From Alteromonadaceae bacterium M269 (GTDB lineage: Bacteria > Pseudomonadota > Gammaproteobacteria > Enterobacterales > Alteromonadaceae): 64,000 bases of DNA. The notes below the pieces were generated by a model. The model worked only from the letters and a program-made list of their open reading frames with translations. It was not told the DNA's origin and made no database searches. This document shows, piece by piece, positions 8,869 through 16,231 of the stretch (positions are counted from its first letter, which is position 1; each line of letters starts with the position of its first letter). The translations under genes were made by a program, and so were the position numbers. Where the stretch lies: contig SMNZ01000003.1 in NCBI GenBank assembly GCA_004353515.1, positions 496,001-560,000 of the forward strand. The letters are read 5' to 3'.

Positions 8869-9633
8869 TTAATAGTAGTTTTTGATGGTCCTATTTTTGT
8901 CGGACTCTGTAAGTTCAGTCGCCCCAGTTATTTTTGGTAAACTAACTAAAGAATGCTCAATAGGTTCATAAGGCACTTGAGAGAGTAGGTGACGAATACA
9001 ATTTAATCTGGCGATGTATTTGTTGTCAGCCTCAACTATATGCCAAGGGTTGTTTGGAGTATCAGTAAAACGGAACATTTCGTCCTTTGCTTTAGTGTAG
9101 TCATCCCACTTCTCGCGTGACGCCAAATCGATATCGGAAAACTTCCAACGTTTTAAAGGATTGGTGAGGCGCTCGCTGAAACGTTTTTCTTGCTCTTTTG
9201 CAGATACAGAAAACCAGTATTTAACCAATAAGGTGCCTGACCGGCTTATCATGCTTTCAAACTCTGGACATGTTTTTAGGAACTCTGCGTGTTCATCATC
9301 ACTGCAAAAGCCCATGACTTTCTCGACACCTGCTCGGTTGTACCAACTACGGTCAAATAATACGATTTCTCCCGCCGAAGGAAGGTGAGCGACATAACGC
9401 TGAAAGTACCACTGAGTAAGCTCTTTCTCCGTAGGCTTGCCCAAAGCCGCTATTCTCACAACTCTTGGGTTTAGCCTTCCTGTGATAGCTTTAATTGCGC
9501 CGCCTTTACCTGCAGCATCTCTACCTTCAAATAGAACAACGAGCTTTAATCCTTTTTGTACCACCTAGGTTTGAAGATGGACTAACTCTATTTGAAGCCG
9601 TTTAAGTTCTTTAAGGTATTCCTCTTTTTTCAT
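8869..9633 (-). pseudogene. ppk2: Polyphosphate kinase 2, interrupted by an in-frame amber codon
   Basis: The PPK2 reading frame starts at an ATG at 9633, runs 22 codons (MKKEEYLKELKRLQ...HLQT) and then meets TAG at 9567-9565, exactly where relatives have Trp (LQ-x-W-V). From the adjacent GTG (9564) it stays open for 231 codons: Walker A GRDAAGKGG, the VLFDRSWYNRAGVE segment, lid residues and the R-E-K-W-DDY stretch are all intact. A single TGG to TAG change would explain it. PPK2 moves phosphate between polyphosphate and nucleotides. TAG directly followed by GTG could allow reinitiation, but no Shine-Dalgarno is seen. Either a fresh pseudogene or a slightly shortened enzyme. Confidence 0.8.
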
Positions 9634-9729
9634 AAGCGTTTAGTTATTTGATGACAATTATTTGAGTATCTTGATAGGACATCATAGCTTACGACGCTAA
9701 TTTTGTGATGAAATTCGGCAATTAAAACA

Positions 9730-9757
9730 GGCTCCTACAAAAGGAAATGTAGGAGGC
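9730..9757. repeat. Short REP-type hairpin
   Basis: GGCTCCTACA faces TGTAGGAGGC across an 8-base loop: the core of the REP motif without the outer CGCGAA part. It lies in the 216-bp gap between ppk2 and the XRE gene, where nothing else was recognised. Confidence 0.65.
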
Positions 9758-9849
9758 ATGATAATTAATTTGGAGGGTAAGAGATTGTCTTAAATAATTA
9801 AGAAAAAGGAAAACAACAGTTTTTCGAAAACTGAAAACGCGTATAACGA

Positions 9850-10107
9850 TTAAAAGTTAAAGAAACTTTGAATATAGGTAACGAAACCTGTTTTTGTTTC
9901 TTGTGTTACACGCTGGTGGCATGCTTTCCACCATAGCTTAAGAACACCGAGTTCTAGGCTATTTATTGCACCTGGATGCTCGTTTTCTATAGCAATAACT
10001 GTTTCGCGACTAATACCAACTCGAACTGCCATTTCAGCTTGGGTGTACCCAGCTTCTTTGCGAATTCGACGTAGCTCTTGTCCAGAAAATCTATCTCTTA
10101 AACTCAT
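9850..10107 (-). CDS. XRE-family helix-turn-helix regulator
   Basis: 85 residues from the ATG at 10107, which follows AGAGAAGTTGCT. The N-terminal half is a standard HTH_3 domain: LRRIRKEAGYTQAEMAVRVG with recognition helix SRETVIAIENEHPG. A short aromatic tail follows (LKLWWKACHQ). The frame is open up to a GTG at 10239, giving a 129-residue version, but the extra 44 residues look unlike a domain. Just upstream, ACAAGCAC (10232-10239) and GTGCTTGT (10290-10297) form a dyad that could be its operator. Targets unknown. Confidence 0.75.
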   Translation of the reverse strand: MSLRDRFSGQELRRIRKEAGYTQAEMAVRVGISRETVIAIENEHPGAINSLELGVLKLWWKACHQRVTQETKTGFVTYIQSFFNF

Positions 10108-10500
10108 AGCAACTTCTCTCTTTAGTTGCCCAAAGCTTAAACCAATTTCATTTTTAGGTAAAGTAACTAACCCTAAAAATTGCCTTAAATCTTTAACAAA
10201 AGTTTCACAAAGCTTAAACGAGTACCAAAAAACAAGCACTTAAGTAATTGATATTAGACCAAAGTTGTAGATAAAAACTTTAGTGGTAGGTGCTTGTGTT
10301 TGTAACAAAATTGTCGAATTTGGACTTTTTCAAGCTATTGGAGGCAAGCGAAAATATCAATGCAAAAAAAACTTTACATTGATGGTGAAAAATTTGCACA
10401 TCCTATAATGTGTGCTATTATTTTTCTGTGCAAAAAATAAACAAAAACCTACTGCCCCCATCATAAATGAGGGCAGGGTTATGAATAGACCATAAGTATC
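10108..10500. other. 393-bp gap: XRE promoter region and peptide-gene terminator
   Basis: The left part holds the candidate upstream region of the XRE gene with two nested dyads: ACAAGCAC/GTGCTTGT, and inside it AAAGTT (10261-10266)/AACTTT (10276-10281). The right part holds the terminator of the small-peptide gene. No other coding potential was recognised. Confidence 0.4.
10440..10476 (-). terminator. Rho-independent terminator of the small-peptide gene
   Basis: Arms 10452-10461 (CTGCCCCCAT) and 10467-10476 (ATGAGGGCAG) pair with one mismatch. Read on the minus strand, the stem is followed by TAGGTTTTTGT, a T-rich tract. Confidence 0.7.
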
Positions 10501-10680
10501 CTAGAAACTTAATAGATCTAAGAAGGAATCAAGTAAGCTAGATGAACTATCAGCAGTTTTTGCTATTGTTGGTGGTTGTTCTGATCCAGGAGGTGGTCTT
10601 TTAGAGCCATTAGCTAGAGCAGATGCTGATACAGCAGATAAAGTGATTATTGTTAGTAATGCTGCAATTCTTAATTTCAT
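10501..10680 (-). CDS. Small secreted peptide precursor, unknown
   Basis: 59 residues from the ATG at 10680, preceded by TTGGAGAAACATC (GGAG), which is better than the longer frame opening at 10725. A textbook signal peptide (MKLRIAALLTIITLSAVSASA-LA) would leave about 35 residues: a polar Pro-rich part (KRPPPGSEQPP) and an amphipathic or hydrophobic end (SSSSLLDSFLDLLSF). It has its own terminator and no cysteine. It could be a signalling or antimicrobial peptide, or a small envelope protein; nothing in the sequence decides this. Confidence 0.6.
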   Translation of the reverse strand: MKLRIAALLTIITLSAVSASALANGSKRPPPGSEQPPTIAKTADSSSSLLDSFLDLLSF

Positions 10681-10784
10681 GATGTTTCTCCAAAGTAATA
10701 CAAAAAAGTGGAACATGGTCCACATTTGTATTATGACGAGACAATAAAAACTAAGCCAGTTTATTGTTATTGACGTAAAGGTCG

Positions 10785-11495
10785 TTATGCATTAAAGAGA
10801 GATGTGCGCTTTATTGAATAGTTTAGGATAAACCAAAGCATTACAGATGCTATAAATTGGTTAATATAAGGGGAAAGATCAAAGATTATAAGCGAATTTA
10901 CTAAAAATAGGTGTCTTAGGAAGTATTCAAATATCATCGCACAGTTAACGACGAAAAATATGGCATAAACGTTATATAACTGAAGATCTAGCGGAAGAGA
11001 ACTCATATAGGGAGCCCATTTTTTAAAGACAACTGGCCGCATGAATAGAAGGTGTCTAATTACTACATCTTGAAGTATGAGTAAAACAAACCAAGATACA
11101 TTGGGATGCTTACTATATGCTGTCAAATACCAATATAACTCTGCCCCACAAATGCATATGAGGACAAAAATAGCTGCTTTCCCGAGAGTATCATAACGTA
11201 GCATATAGAATGCAATAAATGATACAGAATAAATAAGTATCTTAGAAACGTACTCAATTGATGGTATCAACCATAGTACTTCTTCAAAAATTCTTCCCAA
11301 TGCTATTACTGCAAAGACGCTAGCTAAATTTTTGTCATCGTGAAAATAAACTATTAGGGCAATTAACACTCCGAGGAATATCCTATCGAATAGTTCAGCG
11401 TTGCCAAATGTAAAAACTCCTGCAGCGACAACAGAAGCTGACATAAGTAATATGACAAAGCGTTGGATATAGTAAATAGGAAGCTTAGAGAGCAT
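10785..11495 (-). CDS. Polytopic membrane protein, unknown
   Basis: About 236 residues from the ATG at 11495 (260 if the TTG at 11567 is used; neither has a clear ribosome binding site). Seven or so hydrophobic segments, e.g. FVILLMSASVVAAGVFTF, IFLGVLIALIVYF, ILIYSVSFIAFYML, AAIFVLICICGAELYWYL, VYAIFFVVNCAMIFEYFL and FIASVMLWFILNY. No charged pore motif or known domain was recognised. The region is rich in A+T compared with its neighbours, which fits recent acquisition. Function unknown. Confidence 0.6.
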   Translation of the reverse strand: MLSKLPIYYIQRFVILLMSASVVAAGVFTFGNAELFDRIFLGVLIALIVYFHDDKNLASVFAVIALGRIFEEVLWLIPSIEYVSKILIYSVSFIAFYMLRYDTLGKAAIFVLICICGAELYWYLTAYSKHPNVSWFVLLILQDVVIRHLLFMRPVVFKKWAPYMSSLPLDLQLYNVYAIFFVVNCAMIFEYFLRHLFLVNSLIIFDLSPYINQFIASVMLWFILNYSIKRTSLFNA

Positions 11496-12002
11496 AGGAG
11501 TATTAGAACTGAGCGTTTTGGTGCGCCGAGAGTATGCAGATCGTACTAAAATACTTAGTGTAATCAATCATATAAATACCACCTGAAACAAATGCAACAT
11601 CGCTACAATTTGACACTACCTTATACTAAGGGATTAGTAGGGTAAAGTTGTTTCCTTCTTGTTTTGGACAGAAATGTCGCAAAAAAGCGCCAATTTAACT
11701 GGTTGTTTTAAAACGCTTTAGCATTGCAGGCCCTACCAGTCAGGGGCTGTGAGCCTGTATCTAAAGTTTACAATTGCATGGTAAAAAAGTTTGTAGTTGT
11801 GCCTGTTCTATTACATTGATTACGAGAAATATTGTTTTTAGTATCATTTTGAGCCGTGTATATCCACGTTTAACGGCTTTTCGCAGCTCAAGCTTGCTCC
11901 TACAATTCTTAATAATGTGTTGTAGGAGCCGAACTTGTTCGCGAAGAGCTGTGAAGTTAGAGATTTATCGCGACTAAGCTTAGTGGAATCAGCTACAAGA
12001 GT
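11496..12002. other. Intergenic region with a REP pair, no gene recognised
   Basis: About 0.5 kb between a membrane protein gene and the RAYT gene. It contains the left REP pair of the REP/RAYT unit (11881-11945). The 67-codon plus-strand frame at 11774-11977 overlaps the REP and is not supported as a gene. Confidence 0.4.
11881..11945. repeat. REP pair left of the RAYT gene
   Basis: TCGCAGCTCAAGCTTGCTCC TACA (11881-11904) and, inverted, TGTAGGAGCCGAACTTGTTC GCGAA (11921-11945). The second unit is identical over 25 bases to that at 12608-12632 on the other side of the transposase gene. Confidence 0.9.
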
Positions 12003-12458
12003 TTATATGTAGACACAATCCCAATGTGAATAGTCTCTGACAGAACGCACCAAACCTGCACGCAATGGGGTTGCTATTATGTAACGCATCACAATGACAG
12101 TGTCGTCGTCTTTTCTCAAACATCTATCGTGAAAACCAGATTGCCAGACTTTTTGAATGCAGTTTCGTTGTTGATTAACCGCTAGGGCCGCTCGCCCCTT
12201 GGCTCTGGCAACTGCTTTGCTGAGATCATATTTTTCACCAAGTTGGAATAACCAATGAAAATGATCAGGCATAATGACAAAGCCTATAGTCTTGGTTGTC
12301 CTTTCTATATCTGATGTCTTAAATGATTGAACCAGCTTACGTGCGAGATAGAAGTCGGCGAAAACCGGTGATTTCCTATAGGTAGAGACAGTTACTGAGT
12401 AAATATTACCGCTAGATGAGAGTCGACCTTTACGCAAATCCTTTGCGTGAGCATACAT
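12003..12458 (-). CDS. REP-associated tyrosine transposase (RAYT, Y1 family)
   Basis: 151 residues of the IS200-like Y1 transposase family. The HUH motif is visible (MPDHFHWLFQL), followed by the helix KAVARAKGRAALAVNQQ, WQSGFHDRCLR, and the catalytic tyrosine region VMRYIIATPLRAGLVR. This combination is typical of RAYTs, which process REP hairpins rather than moving as ordinary insertion sequences. Near-identical REP pairs flank the gene. All catalytic residues appear present, so it may be active. The start ATG (12458) has a poor ribosome binding site. Confidence 0.92.
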   Translation of the reverse strand: MYAHAKDLRKGRLSSSGNIYSVTVSTYRKSPVFADFYLARKLVQSFKTSDIERTTKTIGFVIMPDHFHWLFQLGEKYDLSKAVARAKGRAALAVNQQRNCIQKVWQSGFHDRCLRKDDDTVIVMRYIIATPLRAGLVRSVRDYSHWDCVYI

Positions 12459-12554
12459 ATCAAATTTCCTTATCTTTAGATTAGCTAAAGATTAATGCTG
12501 TCGTAACGCATTCACAAATGTGTTTAGTACAGTATTAATGCAGCTATTGTTTTA

Positions 12555-12632
12555 TTCGCAGCTAAAGCTTGCTCCTACAAGTGAAAATACAATTTTTAAT
12601 TATCCGTTGTAGGAGCCGAACTTGTTCGCGAA
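12555..12632. repeat. REP pair right of the RAYT gene
   Basis: TTCGCAGCTAAAGCTTGCTC CTACA (12555-12579) and, inverted, TGTAGGAGCCGAACTTGTTC GCGAA (12608-12632). The layout mirrors the left pair, with a slightly longer internal spacer. It also separates the RAYT from the 3' end of cca. Confidence 0.9.
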
Positions 12633-12652
12633 AGAACTACTAACTTAATGAC

Positions 12653-13888
12653 TTATTGGCTTTTCTCTCGTTTTTCTTTGACCTCAGCTATCTTTTCTAA
12701 TCGTTGTCTGTCTAACTCTTCTTTGATTTGCCCACCCTTCAAGCCTCTGGCGACAATCGATTTGATATCTACACTTAAGGCCGCATCGAGCGTTTTGCGG
12801 ATATAATCTGCTTGCGGGTATTCACAGGTTTCAAATCCGGTACGTCCTCTGGCATCGGCAATACAGGATGTGAGCAATTCTTCAAAGCGCTCGGGCTTAC
12901 GCCAAGCATCGCAGGCATGAAACACTTTTAATATGGTTTTGGGTTTTAACTCAAATGCATGGTGAATATGCGTATGATATTCGCTTACGAGCAGCGCTAG
13001 GTCTCGGCAGTCGTTAGGTACTTTTACTCTGTCACATAGATTTTTAACTGCATCGACGCCTAGCTTTTCGTGGCCGTGGTGTGATGGCCATTTTTCCGGC
13101 GAAGTGAGGGCTTTACCTAAATCATGAACCAAAGATGCGAAGCGAATAGTCAACTTGTCTGACAACAGGGCGGCTTGTTCAAGCACCATAAGACTATGTA
13201 CGCCTGTGTCTATTTCAGGATGCCATTTGGGTGGATTAGGCACACCCCAAAGTTTGTCTATTTCTGAGAACCAATATCCTAACGCACCGCATTGCTTTAA
13301 AACCTCAAAATATATCTGCGGCGATTGCTCGAGTATGGCTCTTGAGGTTTCTTTCCAGATCCGTTCTGCGGTTAAGCTTTCTAACTCTCCGGAATTACTG
13401 ATTTTAGTCATCAACTCCATGGTTTCAGGGGCAATGCTGAATCCAATGGAGGCATAACGTGCAGCAAAACGTGCTACACGAAAAACTCGCAATGGGTCTT
13501 CTTCGAATGCGGGTGATACATGGCGTAAAACTTTGTCTTCAATATCTTTCTGACCATGAAAAGGATCAAAGATATTGCCGTCAGTGTCTTTTGCGATGGC
13601 GTTGACGGTCAAGTCTCTTCTGATGAGGTCTTGTTCAAGAGTTATATCGCTGGAGAAATCGCAAATAAAGCCATTGTAACCCTGGCCTTGTTTGCGCTCA
13701 GTGCGGGCGAGAGCATACTCGTCTTTAGTTTTAGGGTGTAAAAAAACAGGGAAGTCGTTACCGACTTGTTGATAATCTAAATCCAATAAATCTTGTAGGG
13801 TGGCGCCTACTACGACCCAATCTTTGTCTTTTACCGGTCTACCAAGTAATTCATCGCGGACCGCGCCACCGACTAAGTATATCTGCAT
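12653..13888 (-). CDS. cca: CCA tRNA nucleotidyltransferase (multifunctional, with HD domain)
   Basis: 411 residues from the ATG at 13888, preceded by GAGGATTTT; the longer frame to 13981 adds residues foreign to the family. N-terminal class II nucleotidyltransferase: [14 protein letters not shown] with the acidic pair in KDKDWVVVG, then [10 protein letters not shown] and [16 protein letters not shown]. The C-terminal HD phosphohydrolase domain shows [20 protein letters not shown]. It adds and repairs the 3' CCA of tRNAs; the HD domain gives 2',3'-cyclic phosphodiesterase and phosphatase activity in the E. coli enzyme. The usual length for this form is about 410. Confidence 0.95.
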   Translation of the reverse strand: MQIYLVGGAVRDELLGRPVKDKDWVVVGATLQDLLDLDYQQVGNDFPVFLHPKTKDEYALARTERKQGQGYNGFICDFSSDITLEQDLIRRDLTVNAIAKDTDGNIFDPFHGQKDIEDKVLRHVSPAFEEDPLRVFRVARFAARYASIGFSIAPETMELMTKISNSGELESLTAERIWKETSRAILEQSPQIYFEVLKQCGALGYWFSEIDKLWGVPNPPKWHPEIDTGVHSLMVLEQAALLSDKLTIRFASLVHDLGKALTSPEKWPSHHGHEKLGVDAVKNLCDRVKVPNDCRDLALLVSEYHTHIHHAFELKPKTILKVFHACDAWRKPERFEELLTSCIADARGRTGFETCEYPQADYIRKTLDAALSVDIKSIVARGLKGGQIKEELDRQRLEKIAEVKEKREKSQ

Positions 13889-14328
13889 AAAATCCTCATA
13901 CCAATCTGCATAAGTCTGTGCTCGTTCAGCGCGACTCGGAGGTTGGACTTCAAGGCGCATGAATGAAGGAATGTCGACCACCTTTCAAGGTCATGCAACG
14001 CAGAAATCCTGTTCCTGAAACGTGCCTTCGAGAGGTTTCAAAATCCTTTTATAACTGCACCATAGGGTTTTGAAATCCCACTGGGTGTTCACAGACTTAT
14101 GCAGGCTGGTATTTGTTGTGCTTTGTGCCTATTTTGCCTGAATAGGTCGATATTTTGTAGCCTACAAAAGTATAGACGAACAAAAGTCGTAGGTTTTGAC
14201 CGAGTTGCCTTGTATGTTTTAGGTGCCTTTGATAGTTTCGAGTTCCTTACTTTTCTGTCTCTCAATGTATATTTTTGTCGTCACCTTGTTGTGATGAACG
14301 CTCTATTTAATAAAAGGAAATAAAACCT
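13889..14328. other. 440-bp gap between cca and the EamA gene
   Basis: No gene is supported; the 74-codon frame at 14099-14323 is Cys/Phe-rich and looks like chance. There is a perfect 8-bp inverted repeat with one spacer base at 14153-14169 (TTTTGTAG-C-CTACAAAA), which could be an operator for the downstream exporter gene. Confidence 0.4.
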
Positions 14329-15216
14329 ATGAAGTTTTCTCATTTACTGCTGGCATTGATGGTTACAGCAATATGGGGAATCAATTTTTCAGGTATTAAG
14401 TTAGGTGTTGGTTCGGTAGACCCTTTTATTTTAGCTGGCCTTAGATTTGTGTTTTGTGTGTTCCCAGTGATCTTTTTTATTCCTAAGCCTGATGTGCCTT
14501 TGAAGACTGTCGCGACCTATGGCGTGCTCTTTGGTGTCGGGGTTTGGGGATTGGTCAATCTGGGCATTCAGCTCGGAGTATCGGCCGGTGTAGCTTCTTT
14601 AACTCTTCAGCTGAGTGCTTTTATGAGCGTGTTTATGGGGTACTTCTTTTTGAACGAATCTATTACGCGCTTTAAGTTGGTTGGGTTCGTTTTATCGTTA
14701 ATTGGGTTGGGGCTAATTTTTAGTGTTACAGATGGCTCTGTTTCACCGATTGGTTTAGCCATGGTTCTTCTAGGCGCACTTTTCTGGAGTTCGACTAATA
14801 TCATTATCAAGAAGTCGGGCGCTAAAAAGGTGTTTTCGTTTTTAGTTTGGGGAAGCCTATTCTCTCCTATACCACTCTTTATCGCAGGCTTTTTTACCGG
14901 TGGGAGTCAGGCTTATGTATCTCTCATTGAAAACATGGATGCCTTGGTTGCTGGGTCGGTGCTGTTCCAGGCATTTTTTGCCACTTTAATAGGCTTTTTT
15001 GTTTGGAATTACTTACTCGGCATCTATCCGGTATCTAGTGTTGCCCCTATTTCTTTGCTCGTTCCAGGATTTGGATTTTTATCGTCAGCAATATTCTTTG
15101 GTGAAACAATAGGCTCGACTAAGATGATTGCATGCCTGTTGATATTAGCAGGGCTCATTATTAGTTTATTCGGTGACAGGCTTGCGATAATTATGAAACC
15201 TGCACGTTCACTATAA
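14329..15216 (+). CDS. EamA/DMT-family exporter
   Basis: 295 residues, ten predicted membrane helices as two EamA repeats. N-terminal 'LLLALMVTAIWGINFSGIKLG' and 'FILAGLRFVFCVFPV' are typical, and a second repeat begins near residue 143 (PIGLAMVLLGALFWSSTNIIIKK). Close in pattern to the O-acetylserine/cysteine exporter group, but the substrate cannot be assigned. Start ATG 14329 follows AAAAGGAAATAAAACCT. It lies 21 bp before the beta-lactamase gene on the same strand, so the two may be cotranscribed. Confidence 0.9.
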   Translation: MKFSHLLLALMVTAIWGINFSGIKLGVGSVDPFILAGLRFVFCVFPVIFFIPKPDVPLKTVATYGVLFGVGVWGLVNLGIQLGVSAGVASLTLQLSAFMSVFMGYFFLNESITRFKLVGFVLSLIGLGLIFSVTDGSVSPIGLAMVLLGALFWSSTNIIIKKSGAKKVFSFLVWGSLFSPIPLFIAGFFTGGSQAYVSLIENMDALVAGSVLFQAFFATLIGFFVWNYLLGIYPVSSVAPISLLVPGFGFLSSAIFFGETIGSTKMIACLLILAGLIISLFGDRLAIIMKPARSL

Positions 15217-15237
15217 ATCACTTAACAGGGTTGTTCG

Positions 15238-16080
15238 ATGAAGTCGCTATTCTTATTTCTTGTTTTAATGGTTACCTCGTACGATACAAGTGCGCACCCG
15301 TTAGCAAAAATGCTTGATGCACTTGAGGAACAATATGGTGGTTCGTTTGGGTTATCAATTTTGGATGTTGAAACTCAAAAACAGTTCTCCATTAATGGCG
15401 ATATGCGTTTCCCCATGATGAGCACTTTTAAGTCATTAGCTTGTGCGAAGTTATTACACGATGCTGAAAATGGAAAGCAGTCGCTAAAGGCTACCCATTT
15501 GATCCAGAAGCAAGACATTGTGACTTATTCACCGGTAATGAAAAAGAAAGTCGGTGATGAGATAGCGTTGATTGACGCTTGTGCTGTGACGATGAAAACC
15601 AGCGATAATGCTGCCGCTAATATAGTGTTGTCTGAAACTGGTGGGCCCGCAGATTTGACGAGTTTTATGCGTGCAATGGGCGATAAGATTACACGATTAG
15701 ATCGTTATGAAACGGAGTTGAATAGTGCAATTGCAGGAGATGAGAGAGATACATCGACACCTAATGCAATGACTAAGGCTTACTATCAACTACTCTATGG
15801 AGATGTTTTATCTGAGGCGAGTGAGAGCCAACTTACAGATTGGTTAAAGAGCAATGAAGTAGGCGGGAGTTTATTACGTTCGGTTTTGCCTAATGGTTGG
15901 TCTATCGGTGATCGAACTGGCGCTGGTGAAAATGGCTCCAGAGGAATTGTGGCTGTTGTATGGCCACAAGATAGGAGCCCTTTCATTGTTGCTATCTACA
16001 TGACACAAACGTCTGCATCATTTAAAGAGCGTAACCAAGCCATTGCCGACATTGGCCGCGTTATTTTTATTAGTCGTTAA
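15238..16080 (+). CDS. Class A beta-lactamase, carbenicillinase-like (RTG motif)
   Basis: 280 residues with a signal peptide (about 20 residues, ending TSA). All class A catalytic motifs are present: S62-T-F-K65 (Ambler 70-73), S122-D-N (130-132), R-Y-E158-x-E-L-N in the omega loop (166) and R226-T-G (234-236). Cysteines in LACAKL and DACAVTM match the Cys77-Cys123 disulfide. Arg instead of Lys before T-G is characteristic of the CARB/PSE group, especially its RTG subgroup. Expected to hydrolyse penicillins and carboxypenicillins in the periplasm. No AmpR-like regulator or mobile element adjoins it, so it is probably a resident chromosomal gene. Confidence 0.93.
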   Translation: MKSLFLFLVLMVTSYDTSAHPLAKMLDALEEQYGGSFGLSILDVETQKQFSINGDMRFPMMSTFKSLACAKLLHDAENGKQSLKATHLIQKQDIVTYSPVMKKKVGDEIALIDACAVTMKTSDNAAANIVLSETGGPADLTSFMRAMGDKITRLDRYETELNSAIAGDERDTSTPNAMTKAYYQLLYGDVLSEASESQLTDWLKSNEVGGSLLRSVLPNGWSIGDRTGAGENGSRGIVAVVWPQDRSPFIVAIYMTQTSASFKERNQAIADIGRVIFISR

Positions 16081-16102
16081 GGCTATCGTGTAACTTATTT
16101 TC

Positions 16103-16213
16103 TTCGCGCGCAAGCGCAGCTCCTACAAGTTTTGATTAGATGTAGGAGCATAACTTGTTCGCGAATATGTGATAAATCCGACGCTTTTTTCGCGGACAAA
16201 CCTAGCTCCTACA
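16103..16213. repeat. REP cluster (three units)
   Basis: Units at 16103-16127 (TTCGCGCGCAAGCGCAGCTC CTACA), inverted at 16141-16165 (TGTAGGAGCATAACTTGTTC GCGAA) and at 16189-16213 (TTCGCGGACAAACCTAGCTC CTACA). They occupy the space between the convergent beta-lactamase and mutS genes. This is the rightmost REP site seen in the window. Confidence 0.88.
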
Positions 16214-16231
16214 TCGGATAGCGGTATCCAA

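Noticed and set aside
11774-11977. 67-codon plus-strand frame near the RAYT gene
   Set aside because: It overlaps a REP pair, has odd composition and no ribosome binding site or family look.
14099-14323. 74-codon frame before the EamA gene
   Set aside because: Cys/Phe-rich with no ribosome binding site or recognised family; probably chance.
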